In this document: piece by piece, positions 1 to 11,057 of the stretch
Layout: each line of letters starts with the position of its first letter
How positions within the stretch are numbered: the stretch's first letter is position 1
Source: Codonopsis lanceolata
Taxonomy: Eukaryota; Streptophyta; Magnoliopsida; Asterales; Campanulaceae
Reading direction: 5' to 3'
NCBI GenBank assembly: GCA_013146195.2
Contig: CM028378.1
Coordinates: forward strand, 39,206,108-39,270,107
DNA length: 64,000 nucleotides
Program-made: the position numbers and the translations under genes
Notes under the pieces: generated by a model
Told to the model about the DNA's origin: nothing
Databases searched by the model: none
What the model saw: the letters and a program-made list of their open reading frames with translations, nothing else

Positions 1-1079
1 TATTTATATGTTGCTAATATTTTAGTTTAGAGTTTTTGTAGAATTTTTAAAGTGTGAGGAAAATGCAGAACGTGCTTGAACTTAACAGACGGACCAAATT
101 AAAACCGCGCCAAAAAGGATTAAAGAAAAACAAAGGAAGCATGTTCTGCCTACCTTGCGGACGCAAGGTGTCTAATACCTTGCGACCGCAAGGTCCCTTT
201 AAATGCGAGCGTCGTGACCGCCTTGCAAAGTACCAACGTAATCGTTGTTTTGATCGCTTGATCGCCTACCTTGCGGACGCAGCTAGGTAAGAGACCTGCC
301 GCAAGGTCCTCATATAAGAAAATTTCGGGCATGCTTCACAGTTCACCGAAAATTTCACCCCTTCTTCAAAGCAGCAGCAGCAACTCTCTACTCTCTCTTC
401 AATTCCGGCAGAGGCTCTCCAAAATCCGACCTGATCCAAGAAAAGAAGCTTCCTCCTTCAACTCTCCACCCACATTCATCTCCATTGCACTCCATTAGAA
501 GTGAAGAAGGAAGACTCCATAAATTCCGATTTAAAGAAAGAAGCTTCAAACTCCCGACCCTTCATCTTCAAAGTGTGCAAAATCACCGTAACTCTCACCC
601 TTTCTTTAATTTTTACGTATAAAAATTATTTGCATGTTATGGTGTTAGAGTAGTTTACGTAGAATTATAATTTTTGCATGTTTTAAGTTGATAGGTTGAA
701 TTTTTAATTTTTAGGAGTGTACAATTTTTATTTGTTAATTTTTGTGCACAAACATAGATGGCTCCAAACGTAGGAATACCTCCCTCCATCGTTTGAAGCA
801 TCGGAGAGCTACACCACGAAGCTCTCCAAGTCCTTGATTCCCGAATGGGGATTTAAGGCTGCTGAATTTGCCCTCCACAATAATTTTAAAGCCTGTAGGC
901 GGGGTCCCTTGATTGAGTCTCCGGACAAGGCAATTGTGCCCATTGTCCGTGAATTCTATGCCAATGGGAAATTGGCATAGATGGTGGGGTTTTAGGAAGT
1001 TAGTGTTAGTGGGCAAGGACGCGTTAGTTTTGAGTCCCAAAGCATTAACCTTTGCTATGACACCTCTAATTTTGCGAGT
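1..1079 (+). repeat. Athila-type LTR, leader and start of ORF1, copy 1
   Basis: Positions 1-1079 match 5773-6845 almost base for base with small indels, so this is one of two direct copies of a retrotransposon terminal segment. The left end lies about nine bases outside the window. The segment contains a TATA-like motif near 311, a pyrimidine-rich untranslated stretch and, from about 758, the start of an ORF. In this copy that ORF is broken by one-base losses. I could not place the LTR/internal border because no clear primer-binding site was seen. The match ends at the assembly gap. Confidence 0.75.
152..194 (+). promoter_or_regulatory. Pair of GC-rich palindromes in Athila LTR copy 1
   Basis: Two near-perfect 18-bp palindromes of the form ACCTTGCGG-CGCAAGGT lie at 152-169 and 177-194, 25 bp apart. 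A second, mutated pair lies around 267-307, just before a CATATAAG TATA-like motif. In the other LTR copy the second pair is the intact one. A role as protein-binding sites in the LTR promoter is inferred from position only. Confidence 0.5.
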
Positions 1080-1080
1080 G

Positions 1081-1180
1081 NNNNNNNNNNNNNNNNNNNN
1101 NNNNNNNNNNNNNNNNNNNNNNNNNNNNNNNNNNNNNNNNNNNNNNNNNNNNNNNNNNNNNNNNNNNNNNNNNNNNNNNN
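1081..1180. other. Assembly gap of 100 N
   Basis: Exactly 100 N, the conventional size for a gap of unknown length. The true sequence should hold most of the Athila gag, which is absent from the flanks. Any ORF crossing this block is an artefact. Confidence 0.95.
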
Positions 1181-1990
1181 AATCTTGTTCAAACTTCGAT
1201 ATGCCTGATAGTAGATAATTTCAAAAAGAAGTTGAAAAGGATAATAATGAAAATAATCAAACAACTAATCAAGATGTAGAAAAAAAATACAAAATAAAGA
1301 AAGTCAAGTAGAAGTAGAACAAGAAAAAGAACAAGAAGAAAAGGAACCTTACGTGGCACCACCGGTATGTTCCTCCAATTCCGTTCCCTAGAGACTTATG
1401 AAAACGAGAATGGATAAACAATTTTCGAAATTTATAATATGTTATCCAAAGTGAATGTAAACCTTCCTTTACTTAATGTTATTAAAAATATTCCGGCTTA
1501 TGCTAAGTTTTCAAAGATCTTCACTCTAAAAACACAAATTGAAAACAATGAAAAATTATTGTTTAAACGTAGTCTTTGTTTTACAACCGGACTTCCCAAG
1601 TTGAAAGATCCAGTAGCTTTAATATTCAAGTCTCATTAGGTAGCTCTAAAAGATGAAAGCCATGCTAGATTTAGGAGCAAGTATTAACTTAATGCCTTTG
1701 CGGTCTATAAACAATTGAGGTTGAGGAGAACTAAAACCCACTAATATGTCTTTACAACTAGTTGATCGTTCGAGTTAAACATCCTTTGGCATAGTAGATG
1801 ACATCCTAGTTCGGGTTGATAAACTAATCATTCAGATCGATTTTGTGGTCTAGAGATGGAAAGGAAAATTTGTACAAATAATGAAGTTCCTATCTTGTTA
1901 AGCGGACCTTTTATGGCCACTTGCCAATACAATGATAAATGTGAAGAATGGTAAACTTACAATGTCGGTCCTAGGTGGCTTGTGAAATCT
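1181..1990 (+). pseudogene. Athila-type gag C-terminus and protease relic
   Basis: Acidic, lysine-rich sequence right after the gap leads into an open stretch (1439-1639) with NVNLPLLNVIKNIPAYAKF, the conserved region just before the protease in Athila-type polyproteins. At about 1655-1700 one frame reads AMLDLGASINLMPL, whose DLGAS is the aspartic protease active site. Beyond this the reading frame is broken many times. It is part of the pol relic that continues downstream. No active product is expected. Confidence 0.7.
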
Positions 1991-2660
1991 CAATTTTGAT
2001 GCTATGAATAGACTTAGTGACATGAATGCATGTTTCTCGGTAGATGAAATCGAAAAATTAACAACTCAAACTTTTGAAGAGTTGTGAAGATGACGATTAT
2101 GAGAAAGATGTATTTGTAGTTTTATGATGATAGACCTATCCTCCCATAAAAATTGACATTGATGAGTTGAAATAGAAATTCAAAAGAAGATGAAAGAAAA
2201 GAGAGAAAAATTAGAAGCTTAAAAATAAAAATAACGATAATATGGAAAGAGCAGAATCGAAAATTAATTATGATAAAATAGAAAAAGTATAGGATGAAAA
2301 TAATGATGAAGAAGTGGAGATCTTAAAATCTCTCTTTGAAGAAATAGAAGTAGAGGATAAAATAGTAGAGAATATTGAAGAGGTTAAGAAGAAACAATAA
2401 AATCGGAAAATTACGAATTTATTCCGTGCATTAAATCTCCTCCGTTAAAGAATTAAAGCCATCACCATCCCACCTAAAATATGCATTTTTAGGGGATGGT
2501 AAAACTTTACACATTATAATAGGCTGCAGATTTAACGAGATGAACAAGAAGCAATCTTGTTAAAAGTTTTATGGACACATAGAGAAGCCATAGGATGGTC
2601 CTTAGCGATTTAAAAGGGATTAGTCCGTCTATGTGTATACATAAAATACATTTAGAAGAA
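1991..2660 (+). other. Decayed linker between protease and RT
   Basis: Very AT- and GAA-rich sequence with no ORF worth reporting. By position it is the degenerate spacer between protease and reverse transcriptase of the Athila-type element. Confidence 0.5.
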
Positions 2661-3945
2661 GGTAGTAAACCTTCTAGGAAAGACAAAGAAGACTTAACCC
2701 TCACATGGAAGAAGCGGTAAGAAAAGTTCTTAAGCTTCTCGATGCGGGTATAATTTACCCAATTTCGACAGTAAATGGGTTAGTCAATTCAAGTAGTTCC
2801 TAAGAAATCGAGGAATTACGGTAGTTAAAAATGATAAGGATGAATTAGTCCCACACGAACTAATCACCGGTTATAGAATGTGCATTGATTTGAGAAAATT
2901 GAATGCGGCAACTAGGAAGGACCACTTCCCCTTGCCATTTATTGATCAAATCCTTGAAAGACTAGCTAGTCATGAATATTATTGTTTTCTTAATGGTTTT
3001 TACGGTTACAACCAAATCCCGATGCTTGCACCCAGAAGACCAAGAGAAACCCACCTTTACTTGTCCTTTTGGTACCTTTGCATTTAGGAGAACGCCCTTT
3101 GGACTTTGTAATGCACCAGCTAATTTTCAAAGATGCATGATTTCTATATTTTCGGACTTAGTGGAAAGATGTGTTGAAGTATTCATGGATAATTTTCGGT
3201 TTTTGGAAACTCTTTTGATCATTGCCTAGAAAATCTTACATCGGTCTTAAAAGATGTTGTGAAACAAATTTAACCTTAAGTTGGGAGAAAAGCCACTTCA
3301 TGGTAAAACATGAAATTGTCTTGGGCATGTTGTATCTAATAAAAGAATTGAAGTCGATAAGGCAAAAATTGAAGTTATATCACAATTACCTCCCCACTTA
3401 CATTAAAGGTGTTAGAAGTTTTCTAGGGCATCTGAGGCTTTATAGAAGATTTATAAAAGATTTTTCAAAAATTTGTAAACCTCTATGTAATTTATTAGCA
3501 AAAGACACCGAGTTCGTCTTTGATCAAGAATGCTTAAATGCATTTAATTTATTAAAAGAAAGATTAACCACTTGCCCTATTTTACTTAGGCCCCGATGGT
3601 CTCTCCTTTCGAGATCATGTGTGATGCTTGATTTTGAAATAAAGTGGTGTTAGGACAAAGGGTAGATAGAAAACCGCATGTAATCCATTATGTTAGTAGA
3701 ACATTAAATGATGCATAACTTAATTATACAACAACAGAAAAAGAATTTTTAGCAGTTGTGTATGCATTGGAGAAATTTAGACCATATTTGTTAGGATCAA
3801 AAGTTATAATATTTTCTGATCATGCGGCTCTAAAATATTTATTGAGTAAGAAAGATGCTAAGCCTAGACTCATTAGGTGGATGTTATTATTACAAGAATT
3901 TGACATTACTATTAAGGATAAAAAGGGAAGAAAATGTAAGTAGCC
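2661..3945 (+). pseudogene. Athila-type reverse transcriptase and RNase H relic
   Basis: Three overlapping frame fragments make up an RT. MCIDLRKLNAATRKDHFPLP (from 2878) is RT motif A with its upstream part. EKPTFTCPFGTFAFRR and FGLCNAPANFQRCM (from about 3050) are the middle motifs. FMDNF replaces the usual F/YxDD catalytic box, so one active-site Asp is changed. The RT connection region follows at 3222-3600. The RNase H part, with EKEFLAVVYALEKFRPYLLG and FSDHAALKYLL, lies at 3730-3945. Several stops sit where a Gln codon is expected, as at 3717. The family assignment rests on the RT and integrase wording typical of non-chromoviral Athila elements. Confidence 0.85.
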
Positions 3946-4094
3946 GACCATTTGTCTAGATTAAATTTTCACCCTTACTTGAGCGTCAATTTCTTGATAA
4001 TACAATTCCTGTAAATGAAGACTTCCCCGATGAACAACTATTAGCAGTCAAAGATTCAGACCCTTGGTATGCTGATTTTGTTAATTATTATGTA

Positions 4095-4350
4095 CTCCCT
4101 CGTCCCTAAATTATCGTCCTCCTTTCCTTTTTCGTCTGTTCCAAAATAATTGTCCAGTTTGAAACTTACCTTTTTAGAACATCACTTTTACCACTTTACC
4201 CTTACTTTTCACTCTACTTTAATTATGGGCCACATACACATGGGCTTTAAAGGAAACTACACATTAAATCAATATAAATAATCAAGTCAATTGTTTTTTC
4301 TTAAACTGTGCGTCGGGTCAAGCAGGACGATTATTAAGGGACGGAGGGAG
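4095..4350. mobile_element. Stowaway-type MITE inserted in Athila pol
   Basis: 256-bp element with inverted ends CTCCCTCGTCCC and GGGACGGAGGGAG, flanked on both sides by the TA target duplication (4093-4094, 4351-4352). It splits the RNase H-integrase part of the Athila relic, so it inserted after the retrotransposon. The same family, in either orientation, is found at 18229-18496 and 57456-57712. Confidence 0.9.
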
Positions 4351-4359
4351 TATCTGATA

Positions 4360-5578
4360 TCATAAATCCTGATTTTGATTTTTATCAAAGAAATAAATTT
4401 TTGACTGAAGCAAATAATTATTTTTGGGAAGAGTCTCATTTATAAAAAAAATGTGTTCTGACTCTTTAATTAGGCGATGTGTTCCAGAACAAGACCAACA
4501 AAGTATTATGGCATTCTGTCATGAATACTCTTGTGGTGGTCATTTTAGTGGCAATAAAACTGCTAGGAAAATTTTGCAATCTGGTTTATATTGACCTACT
4601 GTTTTTAGAGCCTGTGACATATTTTATAAAACTTGTGATAAGTGTCAGAGAACGGGTGGAATAGGAAAAAGAAATGAAATGCCCTTGCATTTATGGGTCC
4701 TTTCCCAGTCTCTAATAATTGTGAATATATTTTAGTTGCTGTTGACTATGTATCTAAATGGATAGAAGCCATAGGTACTAAAACTAATGATGGAAAAACC
4801 GTGGTCAAATTTGTGGAAGATGTTTTTGCCCGGTATGGAGTACCGAAGGCCATAATCAATTATCAAGGAACACACTTTACTAATAAATTATTAAATAATG
4901 TCCTTAGAAAACATGGTGTAACTCACAAGTTAGCTACACCCTATCATCCTTAGACATCTAGCCAAGTAGAAGTAAGTAATAGACAAATAAAAGCAATGTT
5001 AGAAAAGACCGTTAGACCCAATCGTAAAGATTGGCAATCTAAACTTAATGATGCTTTATGGGCATATCGAACTGCTTATAAGACCCCGATAGGAATGAAT
5101 CCGTACCGGATGGTGTATGTCAAAGCATGTCATTTACCAGTTGAAATTGAACGTAGAGCCTATTGGGCAGTTAAAGAATTAAACTTAGACTTAACCCTAG
5201 CCGGTGAAGAAAGATTGTTTCAATTAAATGAATTAGAGGAACATAGGCTAAATTCGTACGAGAATGCTAAAACTTATAAAGAAAAGACCAAGAAATACCA
5301 TGATATGAGATTATCCAATAAAATGTTTCGTCCAGGATTAAAAGTATTACTTTTTAATTATAGACTTAGGTTATTTCCTGGAAAATTAAAATCAAAATGG
5401 TCTGGTCTTTTCACAATTGTCTGAATTTACCCTCATGGAGCAATTGACATAAGAAATCCAAGGACAAATGAAGTATTTAAAGTTAATGGTCACCGACTCA
5501 AACCGTACCTTGAACCTATGTCAGTTGAGCGAACAATTGAACTAATTCGTCTCGCTGACAATGCATCACCGGATGATT
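4360..5578 (+). pseudogene. Athila-type integrase relic and pol C-terminus
   Basis: The zinc-binding HHCC region is readable in one frame (CHEYSCGGHFSGNKTARK, then CDKCQ, about 4480-4650). A deletion near 4685-4692 then joins it directly to MGPFPVSNNCEYILVAVDY, removing the first catalytic Asp of the DDE triad. The rest of the core (KWIEAI..., ARYGVPKAI) follows, with a stop at 4951 where a Gln is expected. The C-terminal region (RAYWAVKELNLDL, ENAKTYKEKTKKYH) is typical of Athila. The frame ends near 5424, and a further fragment (VNGHRLKPYL) reaches about 5520. The product cannot be functional. Confidence 0.85.
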
Positions 5579-5763
5579 AGGTTTGCAGTTGGATCGAGCC
5601 AAAGACGTTAAACAAGTGCGCTAAGTAGAAGGCAACCCACTATGATAAATTTTATTTGCTTTTGTAGTTAATTTAAATATGTTATTCTCCGTTTTATTTA
5701 ATTTTGGACATTTAGTTTAAAAATTAAATATGCCAAAATTCAAGTTTGGGGGAGAAAAACATT
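5579..5763 (+). promoter_or_regulatory. 3' untranslated end and polypurine tract of the Athila-type element
   Basis: Noncoding sequence between pol and the right terminal repeat. The purine-rich GTTTGGGGGAGAAAAA at 5744-5759 is the polypurine tract that primes plus-strand DNA synthesis. It sits immediately before the repeat that starts TGTAGTATTG at 5764. Confidence 0.7.
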
Positions 5764-6887
5764 GTAGTATTGTATTTATATGTTGCTAATATTTTAGTTT
5801 AGAGTTTTTGTAGAATTTTTTAAAGTGCAGGAAAGTAACGGAACGTAACGGAACTTAACGGACGGACCAAATTGTAAAACTGCCAAAAAGGATTAAAGAA
5901 AAACAAAGGAAGCATGTTCTGCCTACCTTGCGGGGCAGGTGTCCTAATACCTATGAGTCCTTTAAATGCGAGCGTCGTGACCGCCTTGCAAAGTACCAAC
6001 AGAATCAGTGCCGCCTTGACTGCCTACCTTGCGGACGCAAGGTATAAGAGACCTTGCGGCCGCAAGGTCCTCTATATAAGAAAATTTCGGGCATGCTTCA
6101 CAGTTCACCGAAAATTTCACCCCTTCTTCAAAGCAGCAGCAGCAACTCTCTACTCTCTCTTCAATTCCGGCAGAGGCTCTCCAAAATCCGACCTGATCCA
6201 AGAAAAAAGCTTCCTCCTTCAACTCTCCTCCCACATTCATCTCCATTGCACTCCATTAGAAGTGAAGAAGGAAGACTCCATAAATTCCGACGAAAGAAGC
6301 TTCAAACTCCGGCGACCCTTCATCTTCAAAGTGTGCAATAATTCAGGTAACTCTCACCCTTTCTTTAATTTTTTACGTATAAAAATTATTTGCATGTTAT
6401 GGTGTTAGAGTAGTTTACGTAGAATTATAATTTTTGCATGTTTTAAGTTGATAGGTTGAATTTTTAATTTTTAGGAGTGTACAATTTTTATTTGTTAATT
6501 TTTGTGCACAAACATAGATGGCTCCAAAACGTAGGAATACCGGCCCCTCCATCAGTTTTGAAGCATCGGAGAGCTACACCACGAAGCTCTCCAAGTCCTT
6601 GATTCCCGAATGGGGATTTAAGGCTGCTGAATTTGCCCTCCACAATAATTTTAAAGCCTGTAGGCGGGGTCCCTTGATTGAGTCTCCGGACAAGGCAATT
6701 GTGCCCATTGTCCGTGAATTCTATGCCAATGGGAAAATTGGCATAGATGGTGGGGTTTTAGAGGAAGTTAGTGTTAGGGGCAAGGACGTTAGTTTTGAGT
6801 CCCAAAGCATTAACCTTTGCTATGACACCTCTAATTTTGCGAGTGGTGCCGATGACTATAGCCGCCACCTTTCTGCCCATGTCCATG
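5764..6887 (+). repeat. Athila-type LTR, leader and start of ORF1, copy 2
   Basis: Direct repeat of 1-1079. Because it follows a polypurine tract it is the 3' LTR of the element to its left. Yet it continues into leader and ORF1 as the 5' copy does, so a second internal region starts here or the ORF lies inside the LTR. The copy is cut at 6888 by the Tat-type LTR. A spliced leader is possible: a donor-like CAG/GTAACT lies near 6345 and an acceptor-like ACATAG directly precedes the ATG at 6518. Confidence 0.8.
6026..6079 (+). promoter_or_regulatory. GC palindrome pair and TATA box in Athila LTR copy 2
   Basis: ACCTTGCGGACGCAAGGT (6026-6043) and ACCTTGCGGCCGCAAGGT (6051-6068) are 18-bp palindromes 25 bp apart. 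They directly precede a TATATAA box at 6073-6079, and transcription would start about 30 bp further on. The same pair with the same 25-bp spacing occurs at 152-194. Confidence 0.6.
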
Positions 6888-6892
6888 TGTAG
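6518..6892 (+). pseudogene. Athila-type ORF1 N-terminus, truncated by Tat LTR
   Basis: Starts MAPKRRNTGPSISFEASESY and includes the wording IVPIVREFYANGKIG and VRGKDVSFESQSINLCYD. This resembles the 'putative plant transposon protein' domain found in many Athila-associated proteins; that match is from memory. The frame is open for 124 codons but its last codons and stop lie in the inserted LTR (from 6888), so the protein is cut off. The other copy (758-1079) is frameshifted. Function unknown. Confidence 0.6.
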
Positions 6893-7230
6893 ACACCCCA
6901 ATTTCGTACCCCTGGTAGGTGATTCTGACATATGATATCAAGAAATGTTCAAAATTAACAACTGTCAAGCTACAGGAGTCGAAAATGCGAAAGGCAAAGC
7001 AGGATGCGCAAAACAGTGAATCGCGAGGGGTGAAAGTGTCAAAATTGAAAGTTGAACAGGAGCTTGGCACGGCCAAAAGGCATGTTGGGCGCCGCGCCAA
7101 GCAAGGGATGAGTCGGCGCCAAGGGTGCTACTGTAGCACTCAGACTTAATGCATTGTACAAATCGCGAAGCTGGTGTGCTGAGCGAAACGGTTGAGGAAT
7201 TCGATAATTCTCGATGACTCCTCGTCCCAC

Positions 7231-7239
7231 TTATAAATA
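7231..7239 (+). promoter_or_regulatory. TATA box of the Tat-type LTR
   Basis: TTATAAATA at 7231-7239. The related LTR at the end of the window has CTATAAATA at about 63483-63491 in the same context, followed by a conserved CATTCAGTGTTC-like stretch that probably contains the transcription start. Confidence 0.65.
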
Positions 7240-7477
7240 CGAGTGCTGGGCTCCCCATTTCAGTGTTCAGAAATCATCCGAGAGAAACGCTGAGGAATTT
7301 TCTCTGCGTTCCTTCGACGCCAATAATAGCGAGAGGTGCCAGATAGGTGTGTGTAGCCCACTAAAACTTCTAAACCCCGTCCAAACTCCGCCAAAATAAA
7401 AATCCACCGGTTATAAGTGATCCCTAGCCTAGTAGTTAGGTATCCATCCCACCTCCCCGACCGAAAATCCTTCAAGT

Positions 7478-7657
7478 AAGCCGTTACTCTACCCGAGTAA
7501 TGAGCTGAAATACACAAAAATTAAGCCGTTATTCCGCCCAACCAAAAAGGCCAAAACCTTCCGAAATAAGCCGTCACTCTGCCCGAGTGAACGAGCCAAA
7601 GTCATCCAAAATAAGCAGTCACTCTGCCCAAACCAAAACAACAACCACACAACAACA
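7478..7657 (+). repeat. 45-bp tandem repeat, four units, in the Tat LTR
   Basis: Units starting AAGCCGTTACTCT, AAGCCGTTATTCC, AAGCCGTCACTCT and AAGCAGTCACTCT begin at 7478, 7523, 7568 and 7613, exactly 45 bp apart. The LTR at 63154 has four units with the same period (63738, 63783, 63828, 63873). A degenerate extra unit may lie near 7788. Confidence 0.85.
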
Positions 7658-8160
7658 ACAACAAAAAGACGCACACTACCACTCTAAAAGGTAATAGCCT
7701 TTAAGGGCGTTTTATTTGTTTACTTATTTCGTTTATTAATTTGTCATTTAAAGTTATTATTTAAATCCAGCCCAATGTAGTCAATATAAGTCGTTGTGCT
7801 GCCCGGATTAGAATAGGAAATATTATGTAAAAGAGCCGTTATAATGGCCAAATATTTTTAAATACATTTGTAAATATTGTAAGGAAATGGCTGTAAGTCC
7901 ATAAATAATGTAGCCACGGATGTATTTGTTTTATTTTCATGTCTCTTAATGCTTTGTTTATTTGCTAAATAAATATAACAATAAGCATACTTTAGCCAAA
8001 AACTATTTTGAGACTGAAAGGGCGAGTTGGGTGCCTAGCACCTTCCCAACTCGTAACTTAGCCTCCGAACTCGTTTTCCATCTCTGGTTTTCTTTTTCTT
8101 TTTTCTGGTTTTGCTTTATTTTTGCCTTAAAATAAAGATAACGACTCTAAAACTTTTGGA

Positions 8161-8640
8161 TCCAGTGGGGCCTCGCAACACTTCTTCTTTGCACTTTTCC
8201 GTTTTCCCCTAAAAAGGGAGAATGAGAATGGAAGGGTGATGTATTCTCATATCCTAGTATCCCCTAAACAAGGGATAACTTGATGCGGGAAACTCAAAGC
8301 TCCCATAGTGATCCGAAACGGGCCATAAGGCTATTTTTAATAAAATCCATAGTGGGGGCGTCGCAATATCCTTTTTTGCACTTTTCTGTTTTCCCCTAAA
8401 AAAGGGAAAATGGTAATGAAAGGGTAATGCATTCTCATATCCTGGTATCCCCTAAAAAAGGGATAACTTGATAAGGGAAACCACAAGTTCCCATATTGGA
8501 TCAAAAATCCACTAAAGGCAACCGAGGCGCATTCCAACGCGCTATCATAGACAGCACTCCTCTCGCACTTTTGATTTCGTCTTCCCCTAAACAAGAAAGG
8601 GTGGAACGAGAGCAGTAGTGTCCCGTATCCGCACGTACGT
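8161..8640 (+). repeat. 187-bp tandem repeat, about 2.5 units, in the Tat LTR
   Basis: GCACTTTT landmarks at 8191, 8378 and 8565 are each 187 bp apart. They are followed by TTTTCCCCTAAA-type blocks, and the first two units also share ATTCTCATATCCT and CCCCTAAA-AAGGGATAAC. The third unit is shorter and more diverged. Repeats of this kind commonly lengthen Ogre/Tat LTRs. Confidence 0.8.
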
Positions 8641-8693
8641 GCACCCATATCCAAGGGCGCGCGGGCGCGGGCGCAGTTCCCGGGAACCCACAG

Positions 8694-8711
8694 TGGCGAC
8701 TCTGCTGGGGA
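8694..8711 (+). promoter_or_regulatory. Primer-binding site for tRNA-Arg
   Basis: TGGCGACTCTGCTGGGGA is complementary, with one mismatch, to the CCA-bearing 3' end of plant tRNA-Arg(ACG), ...TCCCCAGCGGAGTCGCCA. tRNA-Arg priming is characteristic of Ogre/Tat elements. The site fixes the LTR end at 8692. Confidence 0.8.
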
Positions 8712-9516
8712 GTCGTTTTATTTTAAATAAAATGGAGGGCTAGACTCATAAAATAAAACTTTTTTTGTTTTTATTTGTTTCTGGCTAAAGTATGCTTGTT
8801 ATATTAATTTATGCATTTGAATATTGTGTTCCTATACATCCGTGCCTATATTTGTGGATATGATCCTCCATCTTGCAGCAGTTTCGTTCCGATAACGGTT
8901 ACAGGTGTCTTTAAAAATATTCTTTTTTTAAAAAAAAATTGAAAGTAAAAAAAAAATCGAAAATAAAAAAAATCAAATAAAAAAAACATATTATATGTAT
9001 ATGTTACAATAAAAATTTCAGGCAGCACAATAAAAGGGTCGAGACTTTATTTTAATTATTTTTCCTTTTCTACTATTCTGTACATTTGTACATACTTGCA
9101 TTCATTATGTCATTTTATTTTGGGGACATAGGACCAAATTTGTAATTAATAGGGATAGATAGTTTCCCCGCTTTTCTTTCTATTTCTTAAAATATGGTGT
9201 GCTTGCTTGCTTTCGCTCAAACTAAAAAGCTAAGAAAATCCATACATAACAGCAAGACAGAGCATATTTGTTTTATTGTTTCATGTTTATATATCTGTAA
9301 AAAATAAAGACTTTACTGCTTTCTAGATACCGCACACACGTTGCACGCATATAGGGATATTCCGAACTGTTACCCTACACCATGGCCAGCCTACCCCCTG
9401 CATAAGCCAACGCTAGAATGCATATAGCTTCTCAGGACACTTCATAGACCGACCGGTTTTTGCATCTCCGAATTGTGAGTCAGCCCCTGCAAAAAAAAAA
9501 AGATATATGAAAATGA

Positions 9517-9583
<67 letters not shown>

Positions 9584-10112
9584 GCGCAAGTTAGAGAAAA
9601 TAAATAAGTGCGCATACGTATAAAAAATATATATATAATAAACAACAAACATGGGCTAATTTATCATTCTCAGATGCTCGACCTAGACCGTTTCGAATGG
9701 TGGATCCTGAAAAGAGTATAGGCTCTTCGCCTGGGACCAGTCTAGTCCTGGGGAGTCGAAAGGCAGGTGGAATACGTTGGTCCTATACTCTGGAGAGAAT
9801 CCACTGTTCTAGGGAAAGTCCTGAGACTGTCAAAATAAAGGGGGTGCTTATCCGGTCAATTGTAGGGAACAAAAATAAATAATAATAAAATATACTAATA
9901 AATGGCACGCTGTACTCCAAGCCCAGAAAGCCTCCAGCCAGCTTTCTGATACCTCTAAACCCATTTTCCTCAGAAATCTGGCCCGAATTTGGAAAGGCAG
10001 AGATAGTACTGGCCGGTTGATACGGGAAAGTAGTGCAGAAATCAGATAAGAGGGTATCAGTTCCAGATCAGACAAGGGCAGAATTAGTTCAGAGGGTTCA
10101 GATCCGAGCAAT
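8712..10112 (+). other. Tat-type leader, noncoding
   Basis: Long untranslated region between primer site and gag. It contains A-rich stretches (8930-8990) and a perfect (TA)n microsatellite of about 60 bp at 9521-9580. The only ORFs here are microsatellite artefacts. A long leader is usual for this lineage. Confidence 0.6.
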
Positions 10113-11057
10113 ATGGCAGCCAAGAATAAACAAGCTATGACAGGGGCTAGCGACAACTGGAACAGTTGGGAACCAGAAGGGGAAACTCCTGTGTATGCAC
10201 CTCCTCCTGGGCTTGAGGCTTGGTTAAGAAAGGAACTAGACGCCCACACAAAAAGAATAGTGGATCAGGTGGTAAAAGACCGTTTGGCCAGTTTTTCAGA
10301 AACCCTTGCCACTTTCTCGTAAAAAGCCAAGACCCCAAAGTGCGTCCCTAATACTTCCTATTCTCCTGAAATAAACTCCCCTGATGCCGCAGAAAATATC
10401 CTTTTCCAAGCCTCCAGAAAGCCACCAAGTGCCAGCCACCAGCCCGGTGATGACCTCCTTGCCCAAGGTGATATGATTTCTAATGCCCATAGTTCTAACC
10501 CATATCCTCTAGAAATCAGCCTTGATCCTCCCCACCTGAATACCTACTATCACGACCAAAAGAATCATTCCCCTTTTGATCCCTCAGATACCTATTTCCA
10601 AATGACCTCGGGGAATTTAAAAAGAATCATTTGCATACCAGAAAAAGAATCCCTATTGGGCCAAGGTCCAGTCAAGCCAATTCCGTTACAATTATATCCA
10701 AAAGAGAAAACCCCGCTCAGTTGCCTGACCAAAACCCGATCTGGCCATGTACCGAAGCCAAGAAGTCGAAAAAAAGCAATTTCAAGACATTACGATGACC
10801 TGCCCGCCCCAAGATCTGAAATACTCCAAACACTGTGGGCCCATGGGATATTGAAGCCCATGGATAATTACCGACCACCCAAACCGTTACCCATTACCTG
10901 GAACCATGCCCAATATTGTGAGTATCATCGATGCAGCGGTCATCTTACCGACCAGTGCTATATGCTCAGAGACGCAATTCAGGACCTCATCGACAACGAG
11001 GAAATCACGGTGGCAGGCACAAAAATCTTTGAAACAAATCAAGCCAAGGAGGTCTAA
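10113..11057 (+). pseudogene. Tat-type gag remnants
   Basis: The first piece (10113-10322) reads PPPGLEAWLRKELDAHTKRI and ends at a stop. The second (10473-11057) ends with the Tat/Ogre gag C-terminus: RHYDDLPAPRSEILQTLWAH, then a Cys-His block CEYHRCSGHLTDQCYMLRDA, then IQDLID. The usual central capsid-like domain is missing, so a large internal deletion has joined the two ends. No aspartic protease motif was found between 11057 and 11277. Confidence 0.75.

Larger units (their letters stand above)
6888..8692 (+). repeat. 5' LTR of a Tat/Ogre-type Ty3/Gypsy element
   Basis: Starts TGTAGACACCCC at 6888 and ends ...CCCACA at 8692, one base before a primer-binding site, giving an LTR of about 1805 bp. 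A second copy of the first 840 bp or so starts at 63154. The LTR contains a TATA box, four 45-bp repeats and three units of a 187-bp repeat. It interrupts the Athila ORF1. Its likely 5-bp target sequence is CCATG (6883-6887), but the other flank is missing, so this cannot be confirmed. Confidence 0.85.

Noticed and set aside
913..1264. ORFs crossing the N block on both strands
   Set aside because: They contain only runs of X across the 100-N gap; the frames are artefacts.
7478..7657. Regular 45-bp repeats considered as a CRISPR array
   Set aside because: Units are contiguous without unique spacers, lie in a plant LTR, and recur in a second LTR copy.
9413..9652. Minus-strand ORFs of Ile/Tyr repeats
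   Set aside because: They translate a (TA)n microsatellite and have no gene-like flanks.
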